This document shows positions 7,769-17,063 of a DNA stretch of 64,000 bases, in pieces. A program made the position numbers and the translations under genes. Source of the DNA: Desulfosudis oleivorans (GTDB lineage Bacteria; Desulfobacterota; Desulfobacteria; Desulfobacterales; SURF-7); contig DYJD01000008.1 in the NCBI GenBank assembly GCA_020723325.1, positions 176,106-240,105 on the forward strand, read 5' to 3'. Every line of letters starts with the position of its first letter. Position 1 is the stretch's first letter. The notes below the pieces were generated by a model, which ran no database searches, was not told where the DNA came from, and saw only the letters and a list, made by a program, of their open reading frames with translations.

Positions 7769-10243
7769 TCAGTTGCCTGATATCTCAACCACAAATCCAT
7801 ATTCACCGGAGAGACTTTCGGATGAAATAATCCCGGGGCGGCCGGATCGATCAAGACCGTCCGTACCGCGGATGAAAAAGGAAAAGCTGTTGCCGCCGTG
7901 ATAAGCATTGGAGCCGATCTTGGCATCTGTAGGGGGCAGGTAGCGATTGTTGCCGGAGGTGTCCAGGAACAAGGCAAATCCATTATGGGCCGCGGCTCCC
8001 TGGGAAAAGAAAAGCTCCTGGGCCGAATATACATCGTTGCCGGCCTGGTCGTTTAGAACGGCGATGCTCTTGTCCCAGGCCGCGGCCTGGAGCGCGCCCA
8101 CGAGACCGGAGTAAACATCGTCCCCGCCTTCGTCGATCAGAATGCCGGCGGCCGAATGGGCGGCGCAGCCTTGGGCATAGCGGGAGCCGAGATAGAAGTC
8201 ATTATTATCACCCGAATTTTTCAGCAGGCCAAGACCATAGGCAAAGCCGCAGCCTTGGGAAAAATCTCCGGCTTCAAAGTGATCCGCACCGTCGGTGTCG
8301 ATTAGCATACCGATGCCGCCGCCGGTATCACCGCGCAAGCCGAAGCCGAATCCCTGGGAGAGGCCCTGGAAGATGCCTGGATTCTGATAACAGCTCGGGT
8401 ATTTTCCGCCGGCGTAATAGCGGTCATCACCGGCGCTGTCGAGCAACAGGCCGACACCTTTGGGGCCGCCCACCCCCTGGGAATGAAAATGGGATTCATA
8501 GCAATCGTTGCCACTGGAGTCTAAAAGCAAGCCCAGGCCCCAATATCCAAAGCCTTGGTTCAGTTCTTGGCCCTGGTAGGCATCATTGCCGCTCAAATCC
8601 ATGAGGATGCCGATTCCCATCAGACCCGCGGCCTGGGCCAAGCCCAAGCCAGTGTATTGATCATTTCCGTCCAAATCAGTTATGATTCCGATCCCGAGGA
8701 TGCCTGTTCCTTGGGCGAAATCGGCAGAAGCGGCATAGCGATCATTGCCTTCCAGATCCATCAGAATACCTATCGGATGGTCTATATCGCCGCAACCGGA
8801 AGGGCCGCCATAGAAGTCGTCACCGCCCAAATCGATCAGTACAGCGATATCATCGCGGGTATATCGGTTCGGCCCTGGGCCGCCGATCAGGATTAAGCCC
8901 GCATTGCTTTCACTGCTGTGCAGGATTTGACCGGTCACACCAGGAAGGGCCGGCGATATCAAGGGTGCCACCACACTTGCGGAACTCTTTTTAAATTGCT
9001 CCAGCCAAGTGGGATCCATCAAGGACAAAAGAATGCAGGCGGATTCGAACAATTTCGGATAATCAATTTGGTGAGCCATGGCAAGGCATTTCAATTCGTC
9101 CGCAGGCATGTGGGTGTCCTCGATTTGCCCTTGGCCGCAGGACTGTGAAATACTCCTCGCCAACTGGTGGATGTGTCGGGTCAAGAATTGCTGATCAGCT
9201 TTTGATAGGTATTGAAAGGCCTGGTCCCGTTCGGCCAGCGCCGCGGCAACGACGGCTTGGATGTACTGGATATGTGCTGAAAAATCCGTTGAAGCAGGAG
9301 CTGAAGGGAATTTTGGACCTGTCGTTTTACAGATTTGATCAAGTGGCAAATCCAGCAGGTCTACTGATTTTTCAAGCAAACTCCTTATAGAACGGTCTTT
9401 AGCCATTTCCCCGATTTCGGCGGACAACTGCAAGCCCACGGAATTCAACCGCATGGGGTTATGACGGATATATTCAATAAGTTCAAGCTTAAAACGATCA
9501 TCGTCTAATTCATCCTTGATGAGTGCGGCCTGAAAATTTTGGTATTGCTGGGCCAGATCGTGTTTGTCGATCAACTCTTGCAGTAAATCCGAAATAGGAT
9601 TCGGCGTAGCCTGATAGCTTGAAAAACGTGCTTGAATTTTTTCCATGGCAGTAGGCGGCTTCTCGGAAAAAGCGCCAAGGACCACAGAAATCTGTTGAGG
9701 CTGTAAATGCTTTTCGATTGCTACGCTCAGGTTTTCTGCATATGGATGAATGGAAAGCAAGTCAACTAGCTGATCAAGTGTTGGAATGCGGGATATGGAC
9801 TCACCGCTTTTCATTGTAATCGACGTATCAAGTCGAAGAATGTCAAGCAGGATGGTATCACCGGCCTTTTTTTCATTTCGGAGATATTGAATAAAAGGAT
9901 CGGCATTATTTGCACCCGCCTCCTTTTGCAATCGACGGCCATCAAACCGTACTATGATATCACCTGCCTGAAGTCCGGCCCGCTCGGCCGCGGATCCTGA
10001 AATGACCTGGATAATTCGCAGACCGCCAGCAGGTTTTGGGCATAAAGGGCAGTCCGATTCGGAGATGGAGCGAAAGGAAGCACCCAAAAAAGCGGGCGGC
10101 CTGTATCGGTCGTTTTGCGCAAACACTGATTGAGTCATAATGCATGCATTGAAAAGAAAGAAGCAGGGCAACAGAATTTTATAACTCTTTTTTATCATCG
10201 TTCGGCAAGAGAATTGGATCTTCTTTTTTGGTAATCGCCTCAT
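7769..10243 (-). CDS. Exported PDZ-domain protein with tandem GND-x-Y repeats
   Basis: 824 residues. A hydrophobic signal follows MIKKSYK (residue 16), ending at a FA-QND site; ATG 10198 may be the real start, though neither start has a good ribosome site. Residues about 75-145 are a PDZ domain (SGSAAERAGLQAGDIIVRFDGR). A helical middle region follows to about 440. From about 460 to 780 the protein is a chain of 10-11 repeats of roughly 30 residues with consensus GIGILxDLxGNDxYxGxxxxQGxGxxG. The regular DxxGNDxY turns resemble a calcium-binding or beta-solenoid module but do not match the RTX nonapeptide. No catalytic motif was seen. It begins 9 bp after higA in the same orientation. Probable role: periplasmic or surface scaffold; this is inference. 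Confidence 0.7.
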   Translation of the reverse strand: MRRLPKKKIQFSCRTMIKKSYKILLPCFFLFNACIMTQSVFAQNDRYRPPAFLGASFRSISESDCPLCPKPAGGLRIIQVISGSAAERAGLQAGDIIVRFDGRRLQKEAGANNADPFIQYLRNEKKAGDTILLDILRLDTSITMKSGESISRIPTLDQLVDLLSIHPYAENLSVAIEKHLQPQQISVVLGAFSEKPPTAMEKIQARFSSYQATPNPISDLLQELIDKHDLAQQYQNFQAALIKDELDDDRFKLELIEYIRHNPMRLNSVGLQLSAEIGEMAKDRSIRSLLEKSVDLLDLPLDQICKTTGPKFPSAPASTDFSAHIQYIQAVVAAALAERDQAFQYLSKADQQFLTRHIHQLARSISQSCGQGQIEDTHMPADELKCLAMAHQIDYPKLFESACILLSLMDPTWLEQFKKSSASVVAPLISPALPGVTGQILHSSESNAGLILIGGPGPNRYTRDDIAVLIDLGGDDFYGGPSGCGDIDHPIGILMDLEGNDRYAASADFAQGTGILGIGIITDLDGNDQYTGLGLAQAAGLMGIGILMDLSGNDAYQGQELNQGFGYWGLGLLLDSSGNDCYESHFHSQGVGGPKGVGLLLDSAGDDRYYAGGKYPSCYQNPGIFQGLSQGFGFGLRGDTGGGIGMLIDTDGADHFEAGDFSQGCGFAYGLGLLKNSGDNNDFYLGSRYAQGCAAHSAAGILIDEGGDDVYSGLVGALQAAAWDKSIAVLNDQAGNDVYSAQELFFSQGAAAHNGFALFLDTSGNNRYLPPTDAKIGSNAYHGGNSFSFFIRGTDGLDRSGRPGIISSESLSGEYGFVVEISGN

Positions 10244-10252
10244 TATGAAACT

Positions 10253-10534
10253 TCAACGTTGACTAATGTTTTTCAACACCGGATCTATCTTTTTGCGCAC
10301 ATGGTACAGCTCGTATACCTGTTGTAATTTCAACCAAATGTGCGGGCCGGTATCAAACCACTTTCCAAGCCGAAGGGCCGTATCGGCGGTAATAGCTCTT
10401 TTCCCGGCAATAATTTGGGAAATCCGATTAGCCGGGACCTGAATGGCTCTAGCAAGTTCCGCTGCATTCATGCCGAGCTTATCTAGTTTGTCAGCTAAAA
10501 TTTCCCCAGGATGACTTGGTGGATGTGCCATCAT
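10253..10534 (-). CDS. higA: HigA-family antitoxin/transcription regulator, apparently without HigB
   Basis: 93-residue XRE-fold protein with the HigA opening HPGEILADKLDKLGMNAAELARAIQVPANRISQIIAGKR (helix-turn-helix about residues 22-48) and the downstream ALRLGKWFDTGPHIWLKLQQVYEL segment. A ribosome site AAGGAAG precedes two ATGs. HigB toxins are normally encoded just upstream; translation of 10540-10760 in the minus-strand frames gives stops and no HigB-like sequence. It is thus an orphan or has lost its toxin. The 9-bp gap to the PDZ-repeat gene suggests co-transcription. Confidence 0.85.
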   Translation of the reverse strand: MMAHPPSHPGEILADKLDKLGMNAAELARAIQVPANRISQIIAGKRAITADTALRLGKWFDTGPHIWLKLQQVYELYHVRKKIDPVLKNISQR

Positions 10535-11065
10535 GAACTTCCTTTTGCTGAGAAATTTTATAGAAGGCCAGATACCCCAGTTTCAGGACAAACCCATGGT
10601 TACATGGTACGGATTACGTCAAATGTACAAACGAAAGAAAAAAAAGGGAACATTTTAGAATCAGACATTAAAGGCGCAAAGGGGGTTCGGTTCCAGAATA
10701 AAATTCATAATATCAATATTTTATTTTTGAATAACAAGATCAGCTTGCTATAGAGATCGTAGTATAGAAAGAAAAAAATCAAATCGTGGAAATAGGTTAA
10801 GCATTTTTAATATATAGCTCCGCTTTCTCAGTTACAATATTAAATTGAATATAACATACTAAAATAAATTAATAAAAATTAGTATTTCTATGATCCCAAA
10901 CCAAAGCTTTTAAATTCACTTGATACTCAGTTTTTCAAGCGAAACAACGTTTATAATAATCGGTGATTTTTGTCAATATGTAAGTGCCAAGGAGTCAGTC
11001 AGTAGGCAGAAGTCAGAATTCAGCGTAATATAAGGAGTGTCTATCTTCTGTATAATAAACTTAAA
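10535..11065. other. AT-rich intergenic stretch with short-repeat remnants
   Basis: No convincing gene in 530 bases. It contains an AT-rich half (10690-10960) and a run of AGTCAG-like words (AGTCAGTCAGTAGGCAGAAGTCAG, about 10994-11017) of the kind seen as degenerate intergenic repeats. A HigB gene was looked for here and not found. Confidence 0.5.
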
Positions 11066-11164
11066 TTATGGTATATTTTTTGTATATTCCATGATTTTTT
11101 GAGTTAGTAAAGCAGTAAAGGCCGAGGCGCTCTGCTGATCTAAATGTATTCCGTCGGTTGTGCG
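11066..11164 (-). pseudogene. Possible tail of an SGNH-type hydrolase
   Basis: Just after the TGA of the glycosyltransferase gene, and in the same frame, the minus strand reads TLRTTDGIHLDQQSASAFTA and continues LLTQKIMEYTKNIP before a stop at 11066. DGIHL followed by a small-residue helix is the C-terminal catalytic block (Asp-x-x-His) of SGNH/GDSL acyl-hydrolases common in glycan clusters. No upstream part of such a protein is present. This rests on one short motif and may be chance. Confidence 0.3.
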
Positions 11165-11170
11165 AAGGGT

Positions 11171-12496
11171 TCAGGGTACTATCTTTGAAAGTACGTATTG
11201 AGCTTTTTCGTAAACAGCCGTTTTGAATATTTCAATTGCAAACAGCAATAGGATGGTCATAACTATCCATGAGCAGAGATGTTCGAAAAGAAAGAATGAA
11301 AAGATCAGTTTCTTTTTCATATATTCAATATTCATTGTCTTGACCAATAATTCCATATTGCCGAGAAGCAATTCATTCCAAAGAACCACAAATAGAAAAA
11401 GGAAGAAGATATGAATCAATCTTCTTGTAAGAAGAGGGGTTTCTTTATTCTTTAGTTGTTCAAAAAAATATGGCATGGTGGGAATGAAGAAAATGCAACG
11501 ATAATCGAAATTGGTGAATGCAAAAAAGCAAAAAAGAAGACATGATGAGCCCATCATGAAAAAAACGATATCCCGGGAAGATACTTCTTTTTGAGTAATT
11601 ACATATTTGCCAGATAGGAAAAAGGATATTATGAACAGAAGCGATACGGCTGAAAAATATATAATTTTATTAGCGGGCCATTGCATGGAAAGCCAGCAGA
11701 GCAATATGGATGCACCGAATGTCCCCCTGGCGTAAGGCTGGATTACGGTTTTTTGTAAAACAACGAAATCATCATAGGTGAGCAAGAAATATATACTCCA
11801 TGCCAAGGTAACAAGGAAAACTGTCCGCCAAAACTTAGGATTTTCTTTTATGTGTCGGATAAAAATGGAAAAAGAAACCAAGGGGTAAAATTTTAAAAAA
11901 CTTGCAAATAAGATCAAGAGATATGAAAGAAAGTCAGCATAACGCATATTTATATACAAACAATGGATTGCTGAAACCAATATAATGAAAATGACCAAAT
12001 CATTATTGGCCCGCTCTACTCCCAACATTATTGCTGGAGAGAATAGAATCATTAATGCAACTAGGAATTCCTTCAAATCCCTTGGACGCAAAAGGCTGAT
12101 CGCAACTAGCAAGAAAAGGCTTACAAGCAAACCGCCAAGGAGAGTATTGTCATTTCGTGATAATCCGAAATTTCCAATCCATAGCCACATGCGCGAATAG
12201 ATGTGAACGCGATTTTGCACATCATATGGATTTTTAAGAAATACATTAAAGCCGTCTTGATGGGCATCGGACGCTGAAAGAATTGCATGCATATCTGCGA
12301 ATGTCGGTTCTATATGTGGGATGCCCCAATAATTCCAGAAGTTATGATTGAACATATTGTACAGAAAAAAGATCAACAATAATATGATAAAAATCGACCA
12401 GCGTTTAGAATAGAAACAATATAGATATTTACTTTTGTTCACATCACTAGTTTCAGGCATATTCTTTCTTTCTGTACCTTGGACAGTGGGTTTCAC
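11171..12496 (-). CDS. Membrane glycosyltransferase, GT87/DUF2029-like
   Basis: 441-residue integral membrane protein with about 10 hydrophobic spans. The pair VERANNDLVIFIILV and FLKFYPLVSFSIF matches the family signature (ERxNxD and K-x-YPL) of polyprenyl-phosphate-mannose-type GT-C enzymes of family GT87. The N-terminal region before the first span is polar and cytoplasmic. Such enzymes transfer sugars from lipid carriers on the periplasmic face. It stands alone on the minus strand, divergent from the methyltransferase operon at 12737, with a 240-bp AT-rich shared promoter region. Confidence 0.75.
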   Translation of the reverse strand: MKPTVQGTERKNMPETSDVNKSKYLYCFYSKRWSIFIILLLIFFLYNMFNHNFWNYWGIPHIEPTFADMHAILSASDAHQDGFNVFLKNPYDVQNRVHIYSRMWLWIGNFGLSRNDNTLLGGLLVSLFLLVAISLLRPRDLKEFLVALMILFSPAIMLGVERANNDLVIFIILVSAIHCLYINMRYADFLSYLLILFASFLKFYPLVSFSIFIRHIKENPKFWRTVFLVTLAWSIYFLLTYDDFVVLQKTVIQPYARGTFGASILLCWLSMQWPANKIIYFSAVSLLFIISFFLSGKYVITQKEVSSRDIVFFMMGSSCLLFCFFAFTNFDYRCIFFIPTMPYFFEQLKNKETPLLTRRLIHIFFLFLFVVLWNELLLGNMELLVKTMNIEYMKKKLIFSFFLFEHLCSWIVMTILLLFAIEIFKTAVYEKAQYVLSKIVP

Positions 12497-12736
12497 TGGA
12501 AAAATAATTGTTAGGAACGATTGTAAAACCTCTTCAGCAATGACCTAATGTCCTTTTTTTACGTGTTTATTTATTATAATTCGTTATGTCAAAAAAATAG
12601 TGAACTTGAAAACAATAATGTACATTGTCCAAATATTGAAGTACATATCAATCCTTGGTAATCTATGCAACCGAAGATGCAAGGGCTTTCCAATGTATGG
12701 TGAAACAATATTACCTGATAAGAATTGAATTGAACG

Positions 12737-13501
12737 ATGGCGAATATTTCAAAAAAATTTCAGAGAAATCACTATGATAAATTAAGTGAAGGACGGCAAA
12801 AATCAAGACTCCCCTTTTCATGCGGTTTTGATGAGCGCTATGACCCGTTTTTGCTTGTAAACAACAAGCAGGCCTATCAATATTTTTGCGATCTTTTGGC
12901 CGAAAAAATAACCGAACGTAAAATGACTGTGTTGGACTGCTGCAGCGGCTCCGGAATTTATTTGCCGGTTATTGCAAAATTTTGCGAGCTGTTGATAGGT
13001 ATTGATATATCTTATGGCTTGCTGAAAGAATCCAAAAGAATATTTGAAATTGTAGATTCATCAAAAACTTTTATCATGCAATCCGAAGCTGAGTCGATTT
13101 CAATGAAAGATGATTCGTGTGATATGATTGTAATGATTGATTCGTTTCATCATATTGAGAGCCCAAGGAATGTCTTGAAAGAATTATCAAGGATAGCAAA
13201 AAAAGATGCCGTGTTTTTATTAATAGAACCGAATATTAATAATCCATTGGTATTTATCTCACATTTGATACCCAGAGAAGAAAGAGGCGCGATTGCTCGA
13301 AACACATCGAAAAAGCTTAAACAATTACTATCACCCTATTTGTATGACATTCAAATTACCGGCATTAATTATGTTGCATCCAATAAAGCAGGTTGGATTG
13401 GAAAATTAGTGACTAAAATAACCGCGTTGTTGTTTGCTCATGTTTTTTCGTTCTGGCCTATTAGACTTTTTATTCTTGGACGTTTTAAAAAGGAGGCTTA
13501 A
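12737..13501 (+). CDS. Class I SAM-dependent methyltransferase (Methyltransf_11 type)
   Basis: 254 residues. Motif I is VLDCCSGSGIYLP, motif II the acidic strand LIGIDIS, followed by DMIVMIDSFHHIESPRNVLKELSRIAKKDAVFLLIEPN, the classical order of small-molecule methyltransferases. The C-terminus is hydrophobic (TKITALLFAHVFSFWPIRLFIL), suggesting membrane association and a lipid-linked substrate. It opens a plus-strand set of four genes; the next start (TTG 13506) lies 4 bases after its stop and the ribosome site AAGGAGG is inside its last codons. Confidence 0.85.
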   Translation: MANISKKFQRNHYDKLSEGRQKSRLPFSCGFDERYDPFLLVNNKQAYQYFCDLLAEKITERKMTVLDCCSGSGIYLPVIAKFCELLIGIDISYGLLKESKRIFEIVDSSKTFIMQSEAESISMKDDSCDMIVMIDSFHHIESPRNVLKELSRIAKKDAVFLLIEPNINNPLVFISHLIPREERGAIARNTSKKLKQLLSPYLYDIQITGINYVASNKAGWIGKLVTKITALLFAHVFSFWPIRLFILGRFKKEA

Positions 13502-13505
13502 CACA

Positions 13506-14981
13506 TTGGGCATCGTTCAACTGATTTCCCCGCCACTGATTGCGTATCAAAATGATATCTTCGGCATGATCCCTTCCCCTCCAATTGGTTTGGCGTCCAT
13601 CGCCGCTTTTTCACGTAAGAATGGCTTTGATGTGGATCTCATTGATTCCTTTGGGGCTGATCCGTTTCGCACCAAAAAATACGGCAGACAATTTGTGATC
13701 ATCGGTTTGGATATCGAAGATATTTTGAGTAACATAAAATTAAATGCGGATGTCATCGGAATTTCGGTACATTCAGCCATGGTTGCCAAATTTTGCATGG
13801 ATCTGGGATTGAAAATAAAAGAGAATTACCACAAGCCTGTCGTAGTGGGAGGTCCACACATCTCATTGAATTATGAACAATTTATTAATGCAGGGATCGA
13901 TTATGCTGTCATTGGTGAAGGCGAGTTGCCGTTTATTCAATTGGTTACGGACCTACAGGGTGGGGGAAGTGGGAAAAATATTCCCGGTGTCGCGACCTTA
14001 GGGCAAAGCCGAATTCAAAACGGTGATGTTCTTGAAATGGATGATCTGCCGATGCCGGCTTGGGATCTGATTCCACTTAAGAATTACTGGAAGACTAAAA
14101 TCAATCATAGCCCATTTCAAGGTCGATTTATTCCAATGATCAGCTCCAGGGGATGTCCATTCAAATGTTCATTTTGCACTACTCCTCTTACAAGTCGCGG
14201 TCGCTGGCGGGCATATTCGGCTGATAGAGTATTAAAAGAAATTAAATTTTTGCATGATGTCCATGGCGTTGTTGATATTGCCATTCAAGATGATAATTTT
14301 AGTGCCAATCCCAAACGTACAAAAGAAATTTGTGAGCTAATAGTAAAAGAAGGGTTGAATCTTAGATTAAGTTTACCATCCGGAGTTCGATTGGAGACCT
14401 TGAGTGAAGATTTATTAAATGCAATGAGAAAAGCCGGACTAACGTATCTTTCGTTGTCTCCGGAATCCGGATCAAAAAGAATCAGACAGCTCATGCGGAA
14501 AACCTTGGATGAAAACAAATTTTATAGAATCCAAAAACATTGTAAATTGTTGAATATTAAAATAGGGATTTGTTTCATTATCGGCAATCCGGAGGAAAGA
14601 ATGGCCGACATTTTGCAAACCGCAAAAATGATAGCCAAGACCATTTATCTAGGAGCGGATGATATCAGTATTTTTATATTTTCGCCTTTACCAGGTGCTC
14701 CTTTAGCAAAAACATTTGAGAAAAAGTTTCCAAAAGATTTGTTGGGGTTATGTTGGACCCCAAAATGGAGGGAGGACTACAAAAAGTGGGCAGTAGTTCG
14801 ATATCTGCTTTATGCCGAATATGCTATTCTAAAAATTATTTTTCAGCCATTTTCTATATGGCAACATATCAAAAATGTAGTCAAGCGCGAATTTGAGACC
14901 AAAGGTGAAATGGGTATCGCGAGGTTGCTGGCCAATCGCTTTTCATCCGCAAAGGGTTCATGGCCGGTAAAACCCAGATGA
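13506..14981 (+). CDS. B12-binding radical SAM protein
   Basis: About 491 residues from a TTG start preceded by AAGGAGG; the open frame extends upstream into the previous gene but without a ribosome site. Residues about 10-150 form a cobalamin-binding Rossmann domain (SPPIGLASIAAF, DVIGISVHSAM, PVVVGGPHISL, YAVIGEGE). The radical SAM cluster motif CxxxCxxC is in SSRGCPFKCSFC. Members of this BchE/P-methylase class methylate unactivated carbons or rearrange substrates using methylcobalamin. In a glycan context it may C-methylate a sugar or alter a lipid carrier. The cobalamin genes cobQ and cbiB are in the same window but far away. Confidence 0.88.
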   Translation: MGIVQLISPPLIAYQNDIFGMIPSPPIGLASIAAFSRKNGFDVDLIDSFGADPFRTKKYGRQFVIIGLDIEDILSNIKLNADVIGISVHSAMVAKFCMDLGLKIKENYHKPVVVGGPHISLNYEQFINAGIDYAVIGEGELPFIQLVTDLQGGGSGKNIPGVATLGQSRIQNGDVLEMDDLPMPAWDLIPLKNYWKTKINHSPFQGRFIPMISSRGCPFKCSFCTTPLTSRGRWRAYSADRVLKEIKFLHDVHGVVDIAIQDDNFSANPKRTKEICELIVKEGLNLRLSLPSGVRLETLSEDLLNAMRKAGLTYLSLSPESGSKRIRQLMRKTLDENKFYRIQKHCKLLNIKIGICFIIGNPEERMADILQTAKMIAKTIYLGADDISIFIFSPLPGAPLAKTFEKKFPKDLLGLCWTPKWREDYKKWAVVRYLLYAEYAILKIIFQPFSIWQHIKNVVKREFETKGEMGIARLLANRFSSAKGSWPVKPR

Positions 14982-15039
14982 GCGATTTTTATTGGCAAAT
15001 ATCAAACAGCTTATATCTTGAAGAATTGAGGCATTCAAA

Positions 15040-16404
15040 ATGAATATTACTATAGTCGGAGCTGGAATTGCAGGTTTGACATTGGGTTATTTGCTTTCCA
15101 AAAAGGGGATACCGGTAGTATTGATTGAAAAAGAGTCGGAAGTCGGCGGCTTGGCGAGAAGTTTTCATTATAACAATTGGAGCATTGATATCGGGCCGCA
15201 TCGATTTCATACCGATGATCCAGTAGTAAAAGCATTCCTGGATGAAATTATGTCCGGGCATTTAATGGAAATCGATAGAGACAGTAAGGTTTATTTTTGC
15301 GATACGCATTATAAATGGCCCCTGACTTTTCACGACGTTTTACAGCTTCCTTACAGTCTTATGGCAAAATCAATGTGGGATTTGATATTTCGACCCACAT
15401 CGGAGGGGGGGACCTTTGAATCATATGTCATGAGCAAATACGGCAAGACATTAACGGATTCCTTTTTTAGAGAATATACTTTAAAATTTCTAAAAATGGA
15501 TTTGAAGCAATGCCATAGGGACTGGGCGGAGACGGGGATCAACAGGGCTACTATCGATAAGGAAGTGCGGACTTCTAGTATCGTTGATCTACTATTTGGG
15601 GTTTTAAAACCAAAAAAGATACACACAAAGTTTTTATATCCCAAAAAGGGAACAATTGATTTATTTCCAAAAATTCTATCCCAAAAAATTGAGCGATTAG
15701 GCGGAAAAGTACTCACCAATAAGAATATTGAAAAAATAAATAGGGCGAAAGATGTTATCAAATCTGTTGTATTTTCAGATGGGCAGGAAATACAATCAGA
15801 TTTCCTTTTTTGGTCCGGTTCGCCAAGTACGTTGGAAATATTACTGGGTTTTGAGAAATCGCAATTGGGATTTTGTTCAACAGCCATGTGCAATTTGCTT
15901 GTGGAAGGCCCGCCGCCTGTTCCTTCACAATGGGAATATTTTGGTTCGCGCGAGATTATTTTTTGTCGACTTTCCACAAACACCTCCTTCAATCCGGCAT
16001 TGGCCCCATCTGGGTATTATGGGCTATGCGCTGAGATTGTATGTTATAATAATGATTATGTGTGGAATAATGCCGATAAACTATTAAATATTATTGTTCA
16101 AAATTTAATCAAAACAAAAGTGGTCCGCAACTTTAACTCAATCGTCGATGTCCATTTTGAAAAGATTGATCAAACATATCCTATATATAGAATTGATTAT
16201 CTTGAAAAGTTAGGTCAATATTATAACAAATTGCAGCAAGTAAAGAATGTTTTGGCATTTGGCAGAACAGGCGGGTTTTGGTACAACAATATGGATCATT
16301 CCATTCGCTTATCCATTGATTTAGCGAACTCTATTATTGATTCGGATATGTTGTCAACCCCTGAAAGGTTGCCTTATAAGGGGGTATTTCGCGGGGATTT
16401 TTAA
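15040..16404 (+). CDS. FAD-dependent amine-oxidase-like/UDP-galactopyranose mutase-like flavoprotein
   Basis: 454 residues. The N-terminus has the dinucleotide motif GAGIAGL (residues 7-13) followed by an acidic strand end (LIEKESEVGGLARS), and GPHRFHTDDP resembles the substrate loop of Glf and of protoporphyrinogen-oxidase-like proteins. A C-terminal FAD segment reads GRTGGFWYNNMDHSIRLSIDLA. Such proteins in glycan clusters are often annotated as PPO-like or Glf-like, with the true reaction unknown. It follows the radical SAM gene by 58 bp and is co-directional. Confidence 0.8.
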   Translation: MNITIVGAGIAGLTLGYLLSKKGIPVVLIEKESEVGGLARSFHYNNWSIDIGPHRFHTDDPVVKAFLDEIMSGHLMEIDRDSKVYFCDTHYKWPLTFHDVLQLPYSLMAKSMWDLIFRPTSEGGTFESYVMSKYGKTLTDSFFREYTLKFLKMDLKQCHRDWAETGINRATIDKEVRTSSIVDLLFGVLKPKKIHTKFLYPKKGTIDLFPKILSQKIERLGGKVLTNKNIEKINRAKDVIKSVVFSDGQEIQSDFLFWSGSPSTLEILLGFEKSQLGFCSTAMCNLLVEGPPPVPSQWEYFGSREIIFCRLSTNTSFNPALAPSGYYGLCAEIVCYNNDYVWNNADKLLNIIVQNLIKTKVVRNFNSIVDVHFEKIDQTYPIYRIDYLEKLGQYYNKLQQVKNVLAFGRTGGFWYNNMDHSIRLSIDLANSIIDSDMLSTPERLPYKGVFRGDF

Positions 16405-16426
16405 ATGGCCTGCATGGATATGCCAT

Positions 16427-17056
16427 ATGAATAGATATGAAGAATACAATAAATTGGATGCTGAGAATCTGACTCTTTTAGGAAGGTTTATTTATCCATG
16501 GGCGATTAGATATCGGAATCAATTGGCCTTAAAACATATACCCCAAGAGAGCAATGATCTGTTGGATTTTGGTGGCGGCTATGGGTATCTTATCAGACAC
16601 GCTCACTGTCTAAAAGCTGTCAGTATAGATGAAAAAGCCATTTTGACAATAAACAGAGATCATCAAGGTAATGTAGTTTCGGAAGAATCTGCAGAAGGTT
16701 TCTTGTTCGTTGATAAACTGCCGTTTGATGACGAGTGCTTTGATTGTATTACGGCTGTAGCAATACTTGAACATATTAAGGATATAAAGAAAATTTTACA
16801 AGAATTTAACCGGATATTGAGAAACGGCGGTACGCTGATCATTACAACGCCGACCGGCATCGTTAACCGCATCTTGCCTTTCTTGGATAAAGGCTCCAGC
16901 CAGTTGCGGGGAAAAAAAGTCACCGAAGAACATGAGCATTGTCTTGGAATAGAACAAATGCAGCAATATGTGCAAAATATTTTTCGATTGAAATTATACA
17001 AGCGGTTTCAATTCGGTATCAACCAGCTATTCATCTATGAAAAAAAAGAAAGATGA
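16427..17056 (+). CDS. Class I SAM-dependent methyltransferase
   Basis: About 209 residues from ATG 16427 (MNRYEEYNKLDAEN); an in-frame upstream ATG at 16337 lies inside the flavoprotein gene and would add a translated overlap of no family resemblance. Motif I is LLDFGGGYGYLIR, then CFDCITAVAILEHIKDIKKILQEFNRILRNGGTLIITTPTGI. The C-terminal region has GLEQMQQ-type sequence (EHCLGIEQMQQYV). It is the last gene of the plus-strand glycan block and ends 7 bp from the convergent membrane protein gene. Confidence 0.85.
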   Translation: MNRYEEYNKLDAENLTLLGRFIYPWAIRYRNQLALKHIPQESNDLLDFGGGYGYLIRHAHCLKAVSIDEKAILTINRDHQGNVVSEESAEGFLFVDKLPFDDECFDCITAVAILEHIKDIKKILQEFNRILRNGGTLIITTPTGIVNRILPFLDKGSSQLRGKKVTEEHEHCLGIEQMQQYVQNIFRLKLYKRFQFGINQLFIYEKKER

Positions 17057-17063
17057 TCCTGTT

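Noticed and set aside
10535..10760. HigB toxin gene expected beside higA
   Set aside because: All minus-strand frames have early stops and none shows HigB sequence; the one open plus-strand frame of 80 codons (10511-10753) is low-complexity.
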